A stretch of DNA of 64,000 nt from Eublepharis macularius (Eukaryota > Chordata > Lepidosauria > Squamata > Eublepharidae): positions 173,391,681 to 173,455,680 of the forward strand of contig NC_072793.1 of NCBI RefSeq assembly GCF_028583425.1. Reading direction: 5' to 3'. The notes beneath the pieces are model-generated. The model was not told the DNA's origin, did no database searches, and was given only the letters and a program-made list of their open reading frames with translations. The translations under genes and the position numbers were made by a program. Shown one piece after another: positions 1-10,877 of this stretch; positions within the stretch are counted from its first letter, which is position 1, and the number at the start of each line of letters is the position of its first letter.

Positions 1-2431
1 AGAGACTCTAGTTGGCCGCTGTGGGAAATGGGAGGCTGACTTAGAGGGACCTCTGGCAGATCTCTCACCTCACAAATGCTGTTTTGTGCAGCTTGAAAGA
101 AGGGCAGGATAAGAGGCAAGAAATCACAGAAACCAACCAATAAAGGCTGGCCCTGTTGCTTCCAAACACATCACCTGCCTTGTATTGCATCACATCCAAG
201 GTCCAATGCCCTCTCTCGCCAAAGCTCCACTAGTAATCTGCAGAGATGATACTAGTCTAGATGGACCACCTGGAGCAGCTTCAAGGGGTGGAGGTTCTTA
301 AATTTAAGGACCTCAATGGCTGCTGTTTTGAGTGCATTAAATACTAAGAGTCTCTCTACACAAGACATCTTACATGAGGATGCTCAAATGTAGGGAAATG
401 AAGAGTTAGCCAGAAAGCATAGTTTAAAAAGACAGTGCCGGTGGAGATCACTCCTCAGAGGGTTCGTTAATTTTATTTTTGCCTCCCCAAACGAGGTGAA
501 ATTGAAAGAGCCTTTGGGGGAGGTGAAGATGAAATTAATAAGCCCTCTGTGGAGTGATCTCCGCTGGCTCTCTTTTTAAACTATCCTCCTGTAGAGAGGT
601 GAAATCAATATAAAGGACGCATCTCTTAAGCACATGTTTTGGGTGCGTCCACTTCTCAGGTCTTTCTAGGAGTATGTTATCACTCATATTAATGTATTAG
701 AACATTCATTAATTTTTGAGGACGTGTACGTACTTTTAAACTATTCTCCTGTCTCAAAGTCTTAGAGACTCTAACCATGCCCATACTGCAGCGAAAGCCG
801 TGCCCATACTGTAGCTAAAATACTTCTATTACAGCATTGGAGAGACAAATGAACACCTTCCATAGTTCAATCCATCCAATCCATAATTAAGTCCAATGGA
901 TTGGGGACCTCACAACTTTATCGATATTGGAACTCATGATATATAGACAACTGCAGATGGACTTATTTTTAGACATCTGGAAACACTTATGTGTAGATCT
1001 CCTACTACTTTTTTCATACTATTTCTATTTTATATGATGTTTTATTATTATTTTGTTATTTTATAAATGGGGCTTAAGATCTTGAGGGTTACCATCTGCC
1101 ATACTGTCTCCCCTTGCTATAAAAGTCTGACTCTCAAGTCCTGCTCTCTATCAAGCAGAACACAACAAACTTTATTGAGAAATGGTTCCCTTTCTCTGAT
1201 TACTTAGAAACTAATAGTTATCTACCTGGATTAAAAATCTTTAGATTAGCCAAAGCGGTCCTTATCTGGATACACCATTAAAAGTTTTGCACTGTACAAG
1301 TAAGTACAGACCTGCTGATCTCTGTCTTTTTTCTCTGTTTCAGAAGATTGGATTTCTATTTTATTGCAGCATGGGAACAGAATGAGGTTTGGGAACTAGA
1401 AGTCCTTTCAAGGCCCAGAGAGGAGAACAGGGGACTAGGGAACTTCAGCACAGGGAAGGGAAGCCCTAGCCAGACACAGCCACCAGGACAGAGTATCTGA
1501 GCCCCCTCCAAAGGAAAGAAGGATCCAGCATCCCAGCCTGACACCATCCAAAGTGGCTCAGACAATTGTCCAAAGGCGCCTCTCTCTCTGAAGAGACCCC
1601 ACAGCCTCCTCAGGATGGGAAAAGTTGGTGATGGATCCTGATAACCATGAACTCCTCCTTACAACATGAAAATTATTTTTAACGCTTATAAATCTGATTT
1701 CACTAGTTCACATTTTTTTATCCCACCCTTCTGAAGGGGACTCAAAACAGCACTTTTCTGCAGCCTAGCACCTTCCTGACACAGGAATTCAGCAGGCAAA
1801 GCTCTTCTTGACAGAGACCGAAACCTCCCCTGCTAAAATTCTGTTTTCTTGGTTTGTTCTTCAGGACTTTGCCACCTTGTTTTTCTACAAATGTGCACCA
1901 CGCCTAAGCCTACAGTGCTGTAAGCATTAATGTAGTAGAATGAACAATGTAGTTAGAATGACCCTAAATCACCCCTTTGGGCCCCTCCCACCCACATTTA
2001 TCCTCCTCATGTCCAATGGCAGATTGTAAGGTCCTTGGGCCAAGGAAATGTCTTCTTGGACACTGAGGGCCTAATACTAACACTAACAGAATGCTAGTTT
2101 CCTCAGCTGTTCTGAAAGTCCCTTGAGAAGGTCCAGTTGACATCTCATAAACTGTTACGGAGGCCAATCCTTCTGCCTTCCCTTCTTTCAATGGACTTTT
2201 ATCTACACTCAAGATTCTGTGCCTCTGAAGAACAAAGAGCCTGCTCAGTCCACCATGGTAAATTTGGGAGGGGAGGGAGGAGCTTTCTTGGGGAGTCCAC
2301 TACATACACCAAATCCCTTCCTTGTTTCTGTGTGCAGACCTGCTCCACTGCCCTACGGAGAACTTCTACTGGAGGAGTCCTACTAGAGTCCTTCATAAGC
2401 ATCTGTGACTCAAGAGAAAGGAGAACCTTAC
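1..2431 (-). other. Gene A intron between KRAB exon and the off-window finger exon
   Basis: This stretch is collinear with the KRAB-to-finger introns of genes B (12392-15710), C (35192-38278) and D (51709-53779). Base 1 matches position 35463 of gene C, which lies 272 bp from that gene's finger exon, so the finger exon of gene A should sit about 270 bp beyond the left edge. No exon is evident inside. A reading frame at the far left resembles 12519-12818 and 35291-35602 but is missing from gene D, so it is probably not a required exon. Around 1150-1700 the intron holds old repeat-derived sequence shared with the other copies. Confidence 0.7.
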
Positions 2432-2558
2432 CCAGAGAGGCCACATTCTGACGGTTGTCCTCCATGACTTCGTTGTGAAGGCGTCTTTGGTCCGGATCCA
2501 GCAGGGCCCACTCCTCCTCCGTGAAGTGCACAGACACCTCCTCCAAGGTCACCAGACC
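2432..2558 (-). CDS. Gene A KRAB A-box exon (127 bp)
   Basis: The exon is exactly 127 bp, the classic KRAB-A exon size, with a TTTCAG acceptor and a GTAAGG donor. It encodes a KRAB A-box beginning [10 protein letters not shown] and containing EEEWALLDP, then [10 protein letters not shown] and NVASL. The usual Asp-Val near the start is Glu-Val, and the MLE-type motif is replaced, so TRIM28 binding may be weak. It ends in phase 1, which fits a finger exon starting in the register seen in genes B to D. Confidence 0.88.
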
Positions 2559-4700
2559 CTGAAATGAGAAAGAACTTCTAAGGGCAAACTTCTAAGGGAT
2601 CTATAATTACTTGCTTGCTTTTAGGATTCAAACCTCTATCAGACCGTTTCATTTTTTGTCTATTAAGCAGGACAGATAGCAGGAAGGGGAAAGAGGCAAA
2701 AAGAGAGAGTGAGAGAGAGATTCTTTCTGACCTGGGGGGGGTAGAGGGAGGCACCCAAGGTCAGGATCCTCAGTTCCACACTTACTGAGTCCTGCTGCAT
2801 GGAAGCGGCTTTTTCTCTGCCACCAAGTGATGATAAAGAAGATATCACTGGTTTTAAGGCTTCACCTAAACGAATTGGAAGATAACTGTTCACGTGAAGA
2901 ATTCAGAAATGCAAATGAAAGTCGTATTTTCTCCTGCCTGTTCGATAGATTCTCATAATATCATCATTGTTAATCTCGATCAGTTTTTCTCATCTTGGAC
3001 TGATTTTAAATCAATTCCAGGTGTTTCCTTCCTCAGGCCTTTTGAGGGTACCTTTGATTTTTAAAATGAGAAACTAGAGCAAAGCATTTTCCCCCACAAA
3101 GGACTTGGGAGTCATAGGGAGTTCATGGAGAGGGGAAAAAAAGATTCTCCCTCTCTTGGTTCATGGTCATAACAATCCTTACATCCGTGTTTCGGAAATT
3201 TTTTCACTTCAAATCTTTGTCCAATCTTCTTGCACAGCATATATAAAATTATGGCCTGTTTGTCCAATGGTACTGAGTTCACCTGAAGAACTCAGAAAAG
3301 CAAGGAACAGGCAGTTCTAAATCCTGTGACCAAACCTCCGCTCCCATCCCAGAATTTCTTTGCATGTGGTCAAGATCAGCACAAATGGAAAAAGAGTTGC
3401 AATTAGTGAAGCAGCAACAGTTATCCTCTTGATCCCCTACAGAGTGTTTATGTCGTATTTTGATCACATAAGTGAACAGCTGAGATCTATTGTGAATCAA
3501 TCACTAACTCAGGACACCTTTCCCCAGTCGCTCGAACAGGCAGTTATCTGTCCACTAATTAAAAAACCATCCCTAGACATAGCTGATGTGGCCAATTATC
3601 GCCCAGTCTCTAATCTGCCCTTTCTAGGCAAAGTGATTAAGAGAGCAGTAGCTGACCAACTCCAGATCTTCTTGGAAAACTCTAGCGCTCTAGACCCTTT
3701 CCAGTCTGGATTCAGACCAGGGCATGGGACAGAGACAGCTCTAGTAGCATTAGTGGATGATCTCCGTCTGTATATAGACAAAGGCCATGCCTCCTTATTG
3801 CTCCTCCTGGATCAGTCTGCAGCCTTTGACACAGTGGACCATGCCATCCTGTTTAGGCATGTAGAAACAGAGCTGGGCATCAAAGGATGTGCCTTGGACT
3901 GGTTTAAATCATTTCTCATGGAACGGACTCAAAGGGTGGATGTTGGAGATCAGCTATCTCTAGAATGGGAACTCTCCTGTGGGGCCCTGCAGGGTGCAAT
4001 CTTACTTCCCATGTTATTCAAAACTCTATGTAAAACCTTTAGAACTCATTCGCAGCTATGGAGCTGGATGTTACCTGGAAAAGTTGTTCCTTTATAATAG
4101 TCCTGCGCGATCCTTTTCTGCACCTGAAACAGAAGTGGGAATACCAGAAAAGGGAAACTGATGAGAAAAGGATGAGGAAGCAGGCTGGGGGGGAATTCAA
4201 AAACGGTTAGGGCGATCCGTGTGGATTTTGAGGGTGTTTTTGGTCATACTCTATGTCCCAGATACTACTTAGTGAAACCCTCTCACCTGCTGGTCCTGCT
4301 TCTCACCCTCTGCCTGGCTCAGGAGGAAGCCTTCGGCCAGGGCTACCGCCTGGGAGCTGCTCTCCGGCCCGCATTCCCTGACCCAGCTCTCCATCTCCGG
4401 GGGCAGGACGGCCAGGAGCTGCTCCAGGAGCACCAGGTCCAGCATCTCCTTCTTGCTGTGCCTTTCTGGCTTCAGCCACTGGAGGCACAAATGGTGGAGT
4501 TGGCTGCAAACCTCTCGGGGCCCCTTAGCCTCCTGGTAACAGAACTGCCTGAAGTGCTGGCGTGGCACATCTGAAGGGAAGTTGTCGTCTCCCAGGCTCC
4601 TCTGCACGGTTCCTTCCCACAATCCCCTTCTGCTCCCAGCCTGGGTGGCATCAGGGCCTTTTCTAGCTTTTGGATCAGCTGGGTCTGTCTCTCCCTCCAT
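2432..4700 (-). CDS. Gene A: SCAN-KRAB zinc-finger gene, 5' coding exons only (finger exon off-window)
   Basis: This is the 5' coding part of a nuclear transcription-factor gene of the SCAN-KRAB-C2H2 type. Exons on the minus strand are 4700-4287 (start ATG and SCAN), 4123-4075, 2865-2786 and 2558-2432 (KRAB). The exon lengths after SCAN (49, 80, 127 bp) and phases (0/0, 0/1, 1/0, 0/1) match genes B, C and D exactly, and no stop lies in the joined frame. SCAN domains pair with other SCAN proteins and KRAB domains normally recruit TRIM28 to silence chromatin; both roles are inferred from the families. The intron between the 49- and 80-bp exons holds an antisense L2 LINE that reaches to within a few bases of the 49-bp exon's donor, which could affect splicing. 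The finger array should lie just left of base 1. Confidence 0.8.
2786..2865 (-). CDS. Gene A 80-bp linker exon
   Basis: The exon has a TTTAG acceptor and a consensus GTAAGT donor. It encodes a linker around [19 protein letters not shown] and ends MQQDS. Length and phase are identical in the three sister genes. Confidence 0.78.
3460..4070 (+). mobile_element. L2-clade LINE fragment (reverse transcriptase), antisense in gene A intron
   Basis: The translation shows non-LTR reverse transcriptase motifs of the L2/CR1 kind: [29 protein letters not shown] and a motif-A-like [10 protein letters not shown]. The same insertion, with the same left junction after GTCGTATTTT, sits in gene D at 54775-56526. 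Gene C keeps the empty site near 41515. The right end here is missing: LINE sequence breaks off and continues directly into the donor side of the 49-bp exon. This copy is a truncated non-coding relic. Confidence 0.85.
4075..4123 (-). CDS. Gene A 49-bp exon
   Basis: The exon encodes [16 protein letters not shown] plus one base. The acceptor ends TTTCAG and the donor is GTAAC. Its 3' intron flank is unusual, because L2 LINE sequence starts within about five bases of the donor. Confidence 0.75.
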
Positions 4701-4790
4701 CTTCCTCTCCAAACAGCCTCCACCTGCAGTGACAGACCTCCTTCCCCCTCTGCCAGATTCTTCTGTAAAAGCAAGCACTGGACCTATGAC
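4287..4790 (-). CDS. Gene A SCAN exon
   Basis: The exon is 504 bp, the same size as in genes C and D. The acceptor is CTTTTCCGCAG and the donor GTGAGA. The likely start ATG is at 4700, giving [14 protein letters not shown], with an acidic stretch before the SCAN domain. SCAN runs from about [15 protein letters not shown] through [12 protein letters not shown] to [17 protein letters not shown], a complete domain of roughly 80 residues. The frame is also open upstream of the ATG back to the acceptor. Confidence 0.85.
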
Positions 4791-4840
4791 CTGCGGAAAA
4801 GCCAGCACCGATTTTTTTTAGTCATAGATTTTGTACAAGC

Positions 4841-4880
4841 GCATTTGAAGAGGTGCCTCTGACTCACAAAAGCTCATGCT
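4841..4880 (+). repeat. Hammerhead-like PLE terminal-repeat remnant beside gene A SCAN exon
   Basis: A degenerate copy of the module found in all SCAN-exon flanks. The pattern is TTGAAGA, a short hairpin, then CACAAAAGCTCATGC. It resembles the CUGANGA...GAAA core of Penelope-element hammerhead ribozymes, but the core bases are not fully kept. Confidence 0.5.
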
Positions 4881-6747
4881 GAAATTGTGTCAGTAAATAA
4901 GAAGCCAGAAGAACTTCAACACAGTTAGCAGAAAGGATCTACTCTGCTCAACAAATGTATTGCTGAACTATAAACTAGAGATGCTGGAAGCATTCACCAA
5001 CCAGAGAACACCACTTGGGACCAGGAGGACGCTGCCAATTTACAAAGAGGTTGTGAAGTTGTAAAGTGTGATTAACATGCAGGATGCAGTTGCTTAGAGC
5101 CCCAAAACATGCTGGGGCACCCCAATCCTGCCACGGACAACCAGAAAAGGTTCAACCACAGCTTGACGAGTTCATGGAAGCTCTGGAGAGGAGAGGAAGG
5201 AAGCCCTAAATTTGAGCCTTTAAGGGCCCCAACCTCCTGGTTTATTTCACCTCTTTTCACTAACTGTGCAGAGAAGAACTCTAAACACGATAAGTTTGAA
5301 GAGCACTGTAGGCCCAGAAAAAATGAGGGTACCTTTTGATACCGGAGCTAATCTTGGAATATTCTCTTCATAGGGCACTTTAATCTCAAAAGTGTTATTC
5401 ACTTTGAGCTGCTCAAGGGGCTATGTTTTTAATGCTCCGGCTGGATTTTTAATGCTGGAACAAATATTAAATTTTAATCTTCTCGATATGTTACCCAAAC
5501 ACAGGAAAACATATGGGGCCCACGAAGATCAGACCCTCTCCATTGTGCATCAGGCCAAAGACTTGTCTCTGGGACAATTAAATAACTCAAGGCCAAACCA
5601 TCTCTCACAAGAAAAACAACTCACTGAAGAAAAAGAAAAGAGTTTTATTTCCCTGACCGGAATACAGATCGGAGAAGGAAATGGCAAAAATGGAACAGTC
5701 AAACAATTATAAGCAACGACGTATCCAGCACACCAATAAACCTCCATAGTTCTACCTACCTATGTCTTTCTGTCCATTGAAGTGAGATTTGAGAGGAAAA
5801 TAGGCTAGAAGAAAGGAAAGGGCCTGAAAGAATCATACGTCACTTGACCCTGAGGAAAGGAATGTCCCATCCAGAGTGAAGTCCACTCCACAGTGGGAAT
5901 GACTCCAGAGGAGGAAGACAGTCCAAGCCAGAGAGGTTCAGTGATTCTGGCAAGAAATTCCAGGCACCTCCGGGGGATATTATTTTCACCCTGGCCACTG
6001 TCAGACAAATCAGAGAAGTTTCTGCGAGGGTAAATATGGGGATCTCTGAGAGAGAATCTGTTTGATACGGACCACGGCTCAATTTTTAATGCTGGAAGTT
6101 TAACGAACAGCTTTTAATCCTTTTTAATTTTTATAGTGTTATCCTTTTTTAAAGCACCTTAGACAGGTTCCCTGGAGAGGCAGCATAAAAATTCTCTCAA
6201 CAGAAAAATAAAGAAAGCAAAGCCAGTCAAAGATTTGTGGCTGATTTGAGAAACCTGTGTCGGACACGTGACTTTGGGGAGCTAATTCATTAAGAAAAGA
6301 TCAGATTGCCCCAGGAGTCGATGATCGCAAGAGAGAGACCCATTTCTAGAAGCCAAAGATCTTTCAGTAGCCAAAGCAAGGGAAGCATGCCAAGCTGCAG
6401 CAGGGGGGAGAGGGGAAATCTTCAAAAATCCAAGTTTGCTCTTCCACTAAAAAAGAAAAAAACCTGCAGCCACCTGAGTGTATGCTTGCACCACAGCAAT
6501 GCCAGGCTTTTGGAAAGAATTAGAACACACAACAAAAGAGAGGCACCAGAAAGAAGCAGAAAAGCTCATTAAGAAAGGGAATCCTCAGCTTAATAATCTT
6601 ATAACCTATAAACTGCATTTGATAAACTTATATGTTATATAGTTGATACTCTGCCCCCCCCCCCCGCCCACAAATGCAGCCATCCCTCTGGACCATTCAC
6701 TTTTCAAAAGCAGAGAGGTATTTTGCAATAGAAAAATACTATTTTAC
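4881..6747 (-). other. Gene A first intron
   Basis: The sequence is collinear with 42531-44585 (gene C), 57579-59195 (gene D) and the amplified units of gene B. It contains no convincing coding exon. Reading frames here are short and not conserved between copies. The gene-B-specific insertions at 17957-18400 are absent, which makes this a useful empty site. Confidence 0.55.
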
Positions 6748-6865
6748 CTGTTGAAAAATCCGCCAACACCACCTCCTCTGCTCTAAAAGGAAGTGACTGT
6801 GGCAAGTCAGGTGACCTTCTGTGTTCCGGCCTCTCTAGGAATGGAATCAGCCTCCTTTTAACCCT
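6748..6865 (-). promoter_or_regulatory. Gene A promoter block and candidate non-coding exon 1 (proximal copy)
   Basis: On the minus strand the order is GGGTTAAAA, ATTCCTAGAGAGGC, a TCACCTGA E-box-like site, CACTTCCT (an ETS-type core), then a CAACAG/GTAAAATAG donor at 6748/6747. The same order recurs upstream of genes B, C and D and, on the plus strand, upstream of gene E. Conservation amid decayed flanks argues for function. The transcription start is not determinable here. Confidence 0.6.
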
Positions 6866-7584
6866 TGGATCGACTCCATAAAGCAGAAAGGACCCTCTCC
6901 GCAGGCAGAATCTGACCCCCGAACATCAATCAGAAGTCAAGGCAGGCCTGTAAGCATAAGAAAGGCTCAGATTGTCCCAGGAGTCCATGGTCCCAAGAGA
7001 GAGACAGATTTCTGGAAGCCAAAGATTCTACATTAGCAAAAGCAAGGGAATGTGCCAAGCTTCAAAGTCACCCAGAAGAGAGCAGACTGGATTGCTGGAA
7101 AAGGCTTTGCTGAGCCTCTTGGTGGAATTGTTCCTTCAGTGTGCCATAGAAGAGTGGAGAGGGGAACCCTCCAAAAATCCAAGTTTGCTCTTCCAGAAAA
7201 ACAAGAAGAAACCTGCGGCCATGTGGGAGTATGCCTGCACCACATCAACAGCAGGCTTATGGTAGGGATTAGAACACACAACAAAAGAGAGGCCTTTTTG
7301 CGGGAGTTTGCAGAAAGCAGAGGAAAACAGCACAAGGTACATGTCCTGCTGTAGAAAGAACTCAGCCCAGCCTCCAGTGAAAGGGAGGCATCAGAAAGAA
7401 ACAGAAACGTTTATTAAGAAAGGGAATCTTCAGGTTAATAATGTTTTAACTGATAAACTGTACTTGATAAACTTGTATGATATATAGTTGATACTCAGCC
7501 CCTCATACTCCAAATGCAGGACCCCTCTGCATCATTCGCCTTTCAAAAGCAGGGAGGTATTTTGCAAAGGAAATACTATTTTAC

Positions 7585-7720
7585 CTGCTAAAAATCCAAC
7601 AACACCGCCTCCTCTGCTCTTCACCCAATGGCTCTAAAAGGAAGTGACTGTGGCAAGTCAGGTGACTTTCCATCTTCCGTCCTCTCTAGGAATGGAATCG
7701 GCTTCCCTTTAACCCTTGGA
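7585..7720 (-). promoter_or_regulatory. Gene A promoter block and candidate exon 1 (distal copy)
   Basis: A second copy of the conserved block: GGGTTAAAGG, CCTAGAGAGG, TCACCTGA, CACTTCC, then a TTTAGCAG/GTAAAATAG donor. It could serve as an alternative start for gene A, or be a duplicate without use. Confidence 0.55.
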
Positions 7721-7769
7721 TTGACTCCATGAAGCAGAAAGGACCCTCTCTGCAGGCAGAATCTGACCT

Positions 7770-8046
7770 AGTATCAGTCAGACTTCAGGGGGAAGGCCTG
7801 TTAAGCTAACCGTCATTCAAGTTTCTGTTTCAACTACAAATACTGAGGAAGAAAAAATTGAAAACATTTACACAACTGTCCAAGAAGAAATTGATCATAC
7901 ACCTAAACGAGATATGCTGATGATCATAGGTGACTGGAATGCAAAAGTAGGAGACAAAGCAGAATCAAACATTGGTGGATAAGTTGGACTAGGATCATGA
8001 AACAGGAGAATGACTCATAGAATTTTGTGAAGCCAACAACCTGTTC
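7770..8046 (+). mobile_element. RTE/BovB LINE endonuclease fragment
   Basis: Translation gives the AP-endonuclease region of a BovB-type LINE, including the motif IIGDWNAKVGDKAES. Paralogous fragments lie at 28900, 44770 and 59370, each directly upstream of a zinc-finger gene promoter. It breaks off where Penelope sequence begins. Confidence 0.75.
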
Positions 8047-8756
8047 ATTGTATTGTCGAAGGCTTTCACAGCCGGAGAACGATGGTTGTTGTGGGTTTTC
8101 CGGGCTGTATTGCCATGGTCTTGGCATTGTAGTTCCTGACGTTTCGCCAGCAGCTGTGGCTGGCATCTTCAGAGGTGTAGCACCAAAAGACAGAGATCTC
8201 TCAGTGAATCGGGAGATCGGATTTTTTTCACATTACAGATGCTAATATTCTGCACTTTGAACCCCTCTATCAATTTAATCAGGGCTTTTTTTCCAGCTGG
8301 AATGTGGTGGAATGGAGTTCCGGCACCTCTTCAAAATGGTCATATGACTGGTGCCCCCCCCCCGATCTCCAGACAGAGCGGAGTTTAGATTGCCCTCCGC
8401 GCCAGCAATCTAAACTCCCCTCTGTCTGGAGATCAGGGGGGGGGCACTGGCTATGTGAACATTTTCGCCGAAGGCGATTTAAACTATAAAAAACTCCCCC
8501 CTTGTTCCAGCTGACCCAAAGTGGCATCATTGTGCGGTCCTGAGTTCCACCATCTCTTTTCCCAGGAAAAAAGCCCTGAATTGAATTATATTATGTACCA
8601 TAGCTAGCTTCCTGACACTCTAATTTACAAAATCCGTCTCTCCCACTCTCTACCTGGATTTTAAAGTGTCCTTCCCTTTTCCATTCCTTGTAACTGCTCT
8701 GATTTTCAAACATTCATATCCTGGAAATCTAGCTAGTCTTTAAGGTACTACTGGAC
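8047..8756 (+). mobile_element. Penelope-like element fragment with inverted terminal-repeat piece
   Basis: The first 150 bp are a reversed Penelope terminal repeat, containing GACGTTTCGCCAGCAGC, the complement of a hammerhead-type core. This switches into the forward 3' end of the element (LNREIGFF-like coding, then untranslated region), ending at TCTTTAAGGTACTACTGG. A hAT MITE interrupts it at 8280-8578. The same 3' end is at 47370-48056. Confidence 0.7.
8280..8578. mobile_element. hAT-type MITE (299 bp)
   Basis: The ends are inverted: CAGGGCTTTTTTTCC and GGAAAAAAGCCCTG. Flanking 8-bp duplications are AATTTAAT and AATTGAAT (7 of 8 match). The paralogous site near 47455 lacks it, so the insertion is well bounded. 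It holds an internal hairpin with poly-C/poly-G runs and no coding capacity. Confidence 0.85.
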
Positions 8757-10020
8757 TTGAGAAGGTGCTGGTGGCTTTACTTGATGACCTCCACCTGAAT
8801 GTACAGAAAGGTGATGCTTCTTTGTTGCCCCTCCTGGATCTGTCCTCAGCCGTTGATACAGTAAACCATGCCATTTTGTTGAGGCATTTGGAGGCAGGAG
8901 GATTATCAGGGGAAGTGCCTTGGACTGGTTTAAAGTGCTGCTCATGGTAGTTGTTGGAGACCAGCTATCCCCAGTGTAGAAATAATCTTGTGGGCACAGT
9001 CTTTTTCCTCATGTTATTCCACCTCTATGTAAAGCCTGAAGGAGAAATAATTTGTAACTATGGAACTGGATGCCGTCAATATGTGGATAACACCCAGTTC
9101 TCTCTCTCTCTATACAATTCCTGTGGTGATGATACAGTAGAGGTCTTCAGTAACTAGTGACAGCTGTGATCAAGTGGCTAAAAGCAAACAAACTGAAACT
9201 GAACCCAGACAACAGGGAGGAGATCCTGGTTGTGGGAAGCTGGAGATCTTGAAGGACATTGTACTCTCCAATTTCAATGCAGTTCAATTGACCCTTGCTG
9301 TAAAGTAGTGGGTTCAGACGCTAGAGTGATTTCAGCATAGCTTTTTTATTAGAAGGAACACCACTGAAATACATGCTGCAGCTATATATACACACAGCCC
9401 ACCACCAAAACACCTCCCAATTCAATTCAACCAATGGCAAACACCCAGTATTTTGAATCCCCATTCAATAATCATTAGCCTGTAGGAGTATCCTGATTGG
9501 CCAGCTCAAAAAGCCCAGCTAATCTGAGTGTGGCTGCAAGGTGCCTCTCTAACAAAGGATCTTTGCTTGAAGATCCCAGTACACTACACCTGCAGCCTCC
9601 ATTAAGATCCTAGGTGTTATACTGGATCCAGTATGGCTGCTAGAGAAGCCAGTTAATGGAGCTGCAAAGAACTCCTCAAACTTCGAACTCAGTTTAATCC
9701 GAAAGATGGCCCCCTGCCTTGGCATGGCTGATCTGGCCACCTGGATCCATCCCACGGTAACATTGAGACTAGGCTGCTGTAATGCACTCCTCATAGGGCT
9801 CCCCTCTAAGTTATCTCAGAGACTCCAGTTGGTGCAGAACAACTCCGATTATTATTAGGAGTTAGGTGGAGCATGGTTATTACTCGCATTTTGCAGTCAT
9901 TCAATTGGCTACTCATCAGTTCAAGGTATTGGCTTTTACATGATCTTCATATGGTGTCATAGTCTTGGCCTCTCATATCTATGTGATCGATTGCTCGAGA
10001 GAGCCTAAACACCCTGGTTG
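8757..10020 (+). mobile_element. L2-clade LINE fragment, interrupted by a solo LTR
   Basis: The translation shows LVALLDDLHLNVQKGDASLL and a decayed motif A, then a decayed YADD-like region near 9075. It is collinear with 48057-49020 next to gene D. The LTR at 9299-9588 splits it. Confidence 0.75.
9299..9588 (-). mobile_element. Solo LTR of an LTR retrotransposon (fossil)
   Basis: The 290-bp insertion begins TG and ends CA and has a near-match 5-bp target duplication (CTTGC/CCTGC). Read on the minus strand it has a TATA-like TATATATAG and an AATAAA signal in the expected order. The paralogous L2 copy at 48585 is empty. No internal genes are present, so this is a recombined solo LTR. The family is uncertain, and it is younger than the duplication that made the two L2 copies. 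Confidence 0.75.
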
Positions 10021-10239
10021 CAATGTGTCATCCTCATTCCAATACTTGGAATGCCGAGGAGCCAGAAAAATCTGCCAGAAGAACCTTTCCTGGGTTCCAA
10101 GGTGGTCTCGCTAACAAATAAACACCACTCTTGGAAAAATACAGAAACCTTTACTGAAAAACGGAAAGAATAAAGTTGTTAAAAAGCACAGACAGGGAAG
10201 GTAGAACATGTGTGTCTGTGTCTGTGTGTGTGCGAGTGA

Positions 10240-10575
10240 GGTCTGCCATGAAGCCACTTTTGACTTATGACAACCGTATGAATTAAACAAAATGTCCTAT
10301 CATTAACAACCTTGCTCAGACATGGCAAACTGGAGATCGTGGCTTCCTTTACTGAGTCAAGCCATCACATTTTGGGTCTTCCTCCTTTCCTACTACCTTC
10401 CACCTTTTCAAGCATTATTGTCTTTCCCAGTGAGTCTTGTCTTCTCATGATGTGACCAAAATACAATAGCCTCAGTTTTGTCATTTTAGCTTCTGGGGAG
10501 AATTCAAGCTTGACAGTAATGGGGAATACCAGCATGTGAATTATCTTAATGTTGGTTCCCAGCAAGTGGTCAGAG
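10240..10575 (-). mobile_element. RTE/BovB LINE 3' end
   Basis: The minus-strand translation includes LRLLYFGHIMRRQDSLGKTI and GSRKGGRPKM, the BovB C-terminal signature. A GTGTGT-rich tract at 10208-10233 sits at its end. Similar pieces lie at 29990, 45960 and 49717. Confidence 0.75.
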
Positions 10576-10877
10576 TTTCTGTCCAAATCCCACTTATCAT
10601 TTTGGAAGTTGCTGGCTGACTGTGGGCCAGTGACTCATTCTCAGCCTAACTTCCCCTTCAGCAGGAATTACTGAGAGGAAAAATTGAAGGAGAACAATGT
10701 AACCCATTTCAGATCCCTGTTGAGGAGGAAGACAGAGTATGGTTTCTCCTGAGAGTTCCATTCCCAAGAAAGCCCTTTCCACGCTACAAACACATAGATG
10801 ATTTCTCTTCTTCATGGATTCATGGATTCTCTCATGGTAGTTGAGCTCTGTGTTTTAGTTGAAGGTCTTTCCACATG

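Larger units (their letters stand above)
6293..7800. repeat. Tandem duplication of gene A promoter/first-exon segment
   Basis: The block at about 6293-6957 is repeated at about 6958-7800. Both copies start with a segment containing GATCAGATTG or CTCAGATTG, and both include a first-exon donor (6747 and 7584) and the conserved promoter block. Genes B, C and D have one copy each. Confidence 0.75.

Noticed and set aside
3360-4097. Reverse-transcriptase-like frame as a host gene
   Set aside because: L2-clade LINE with a paralogous empty site and truncated ends.
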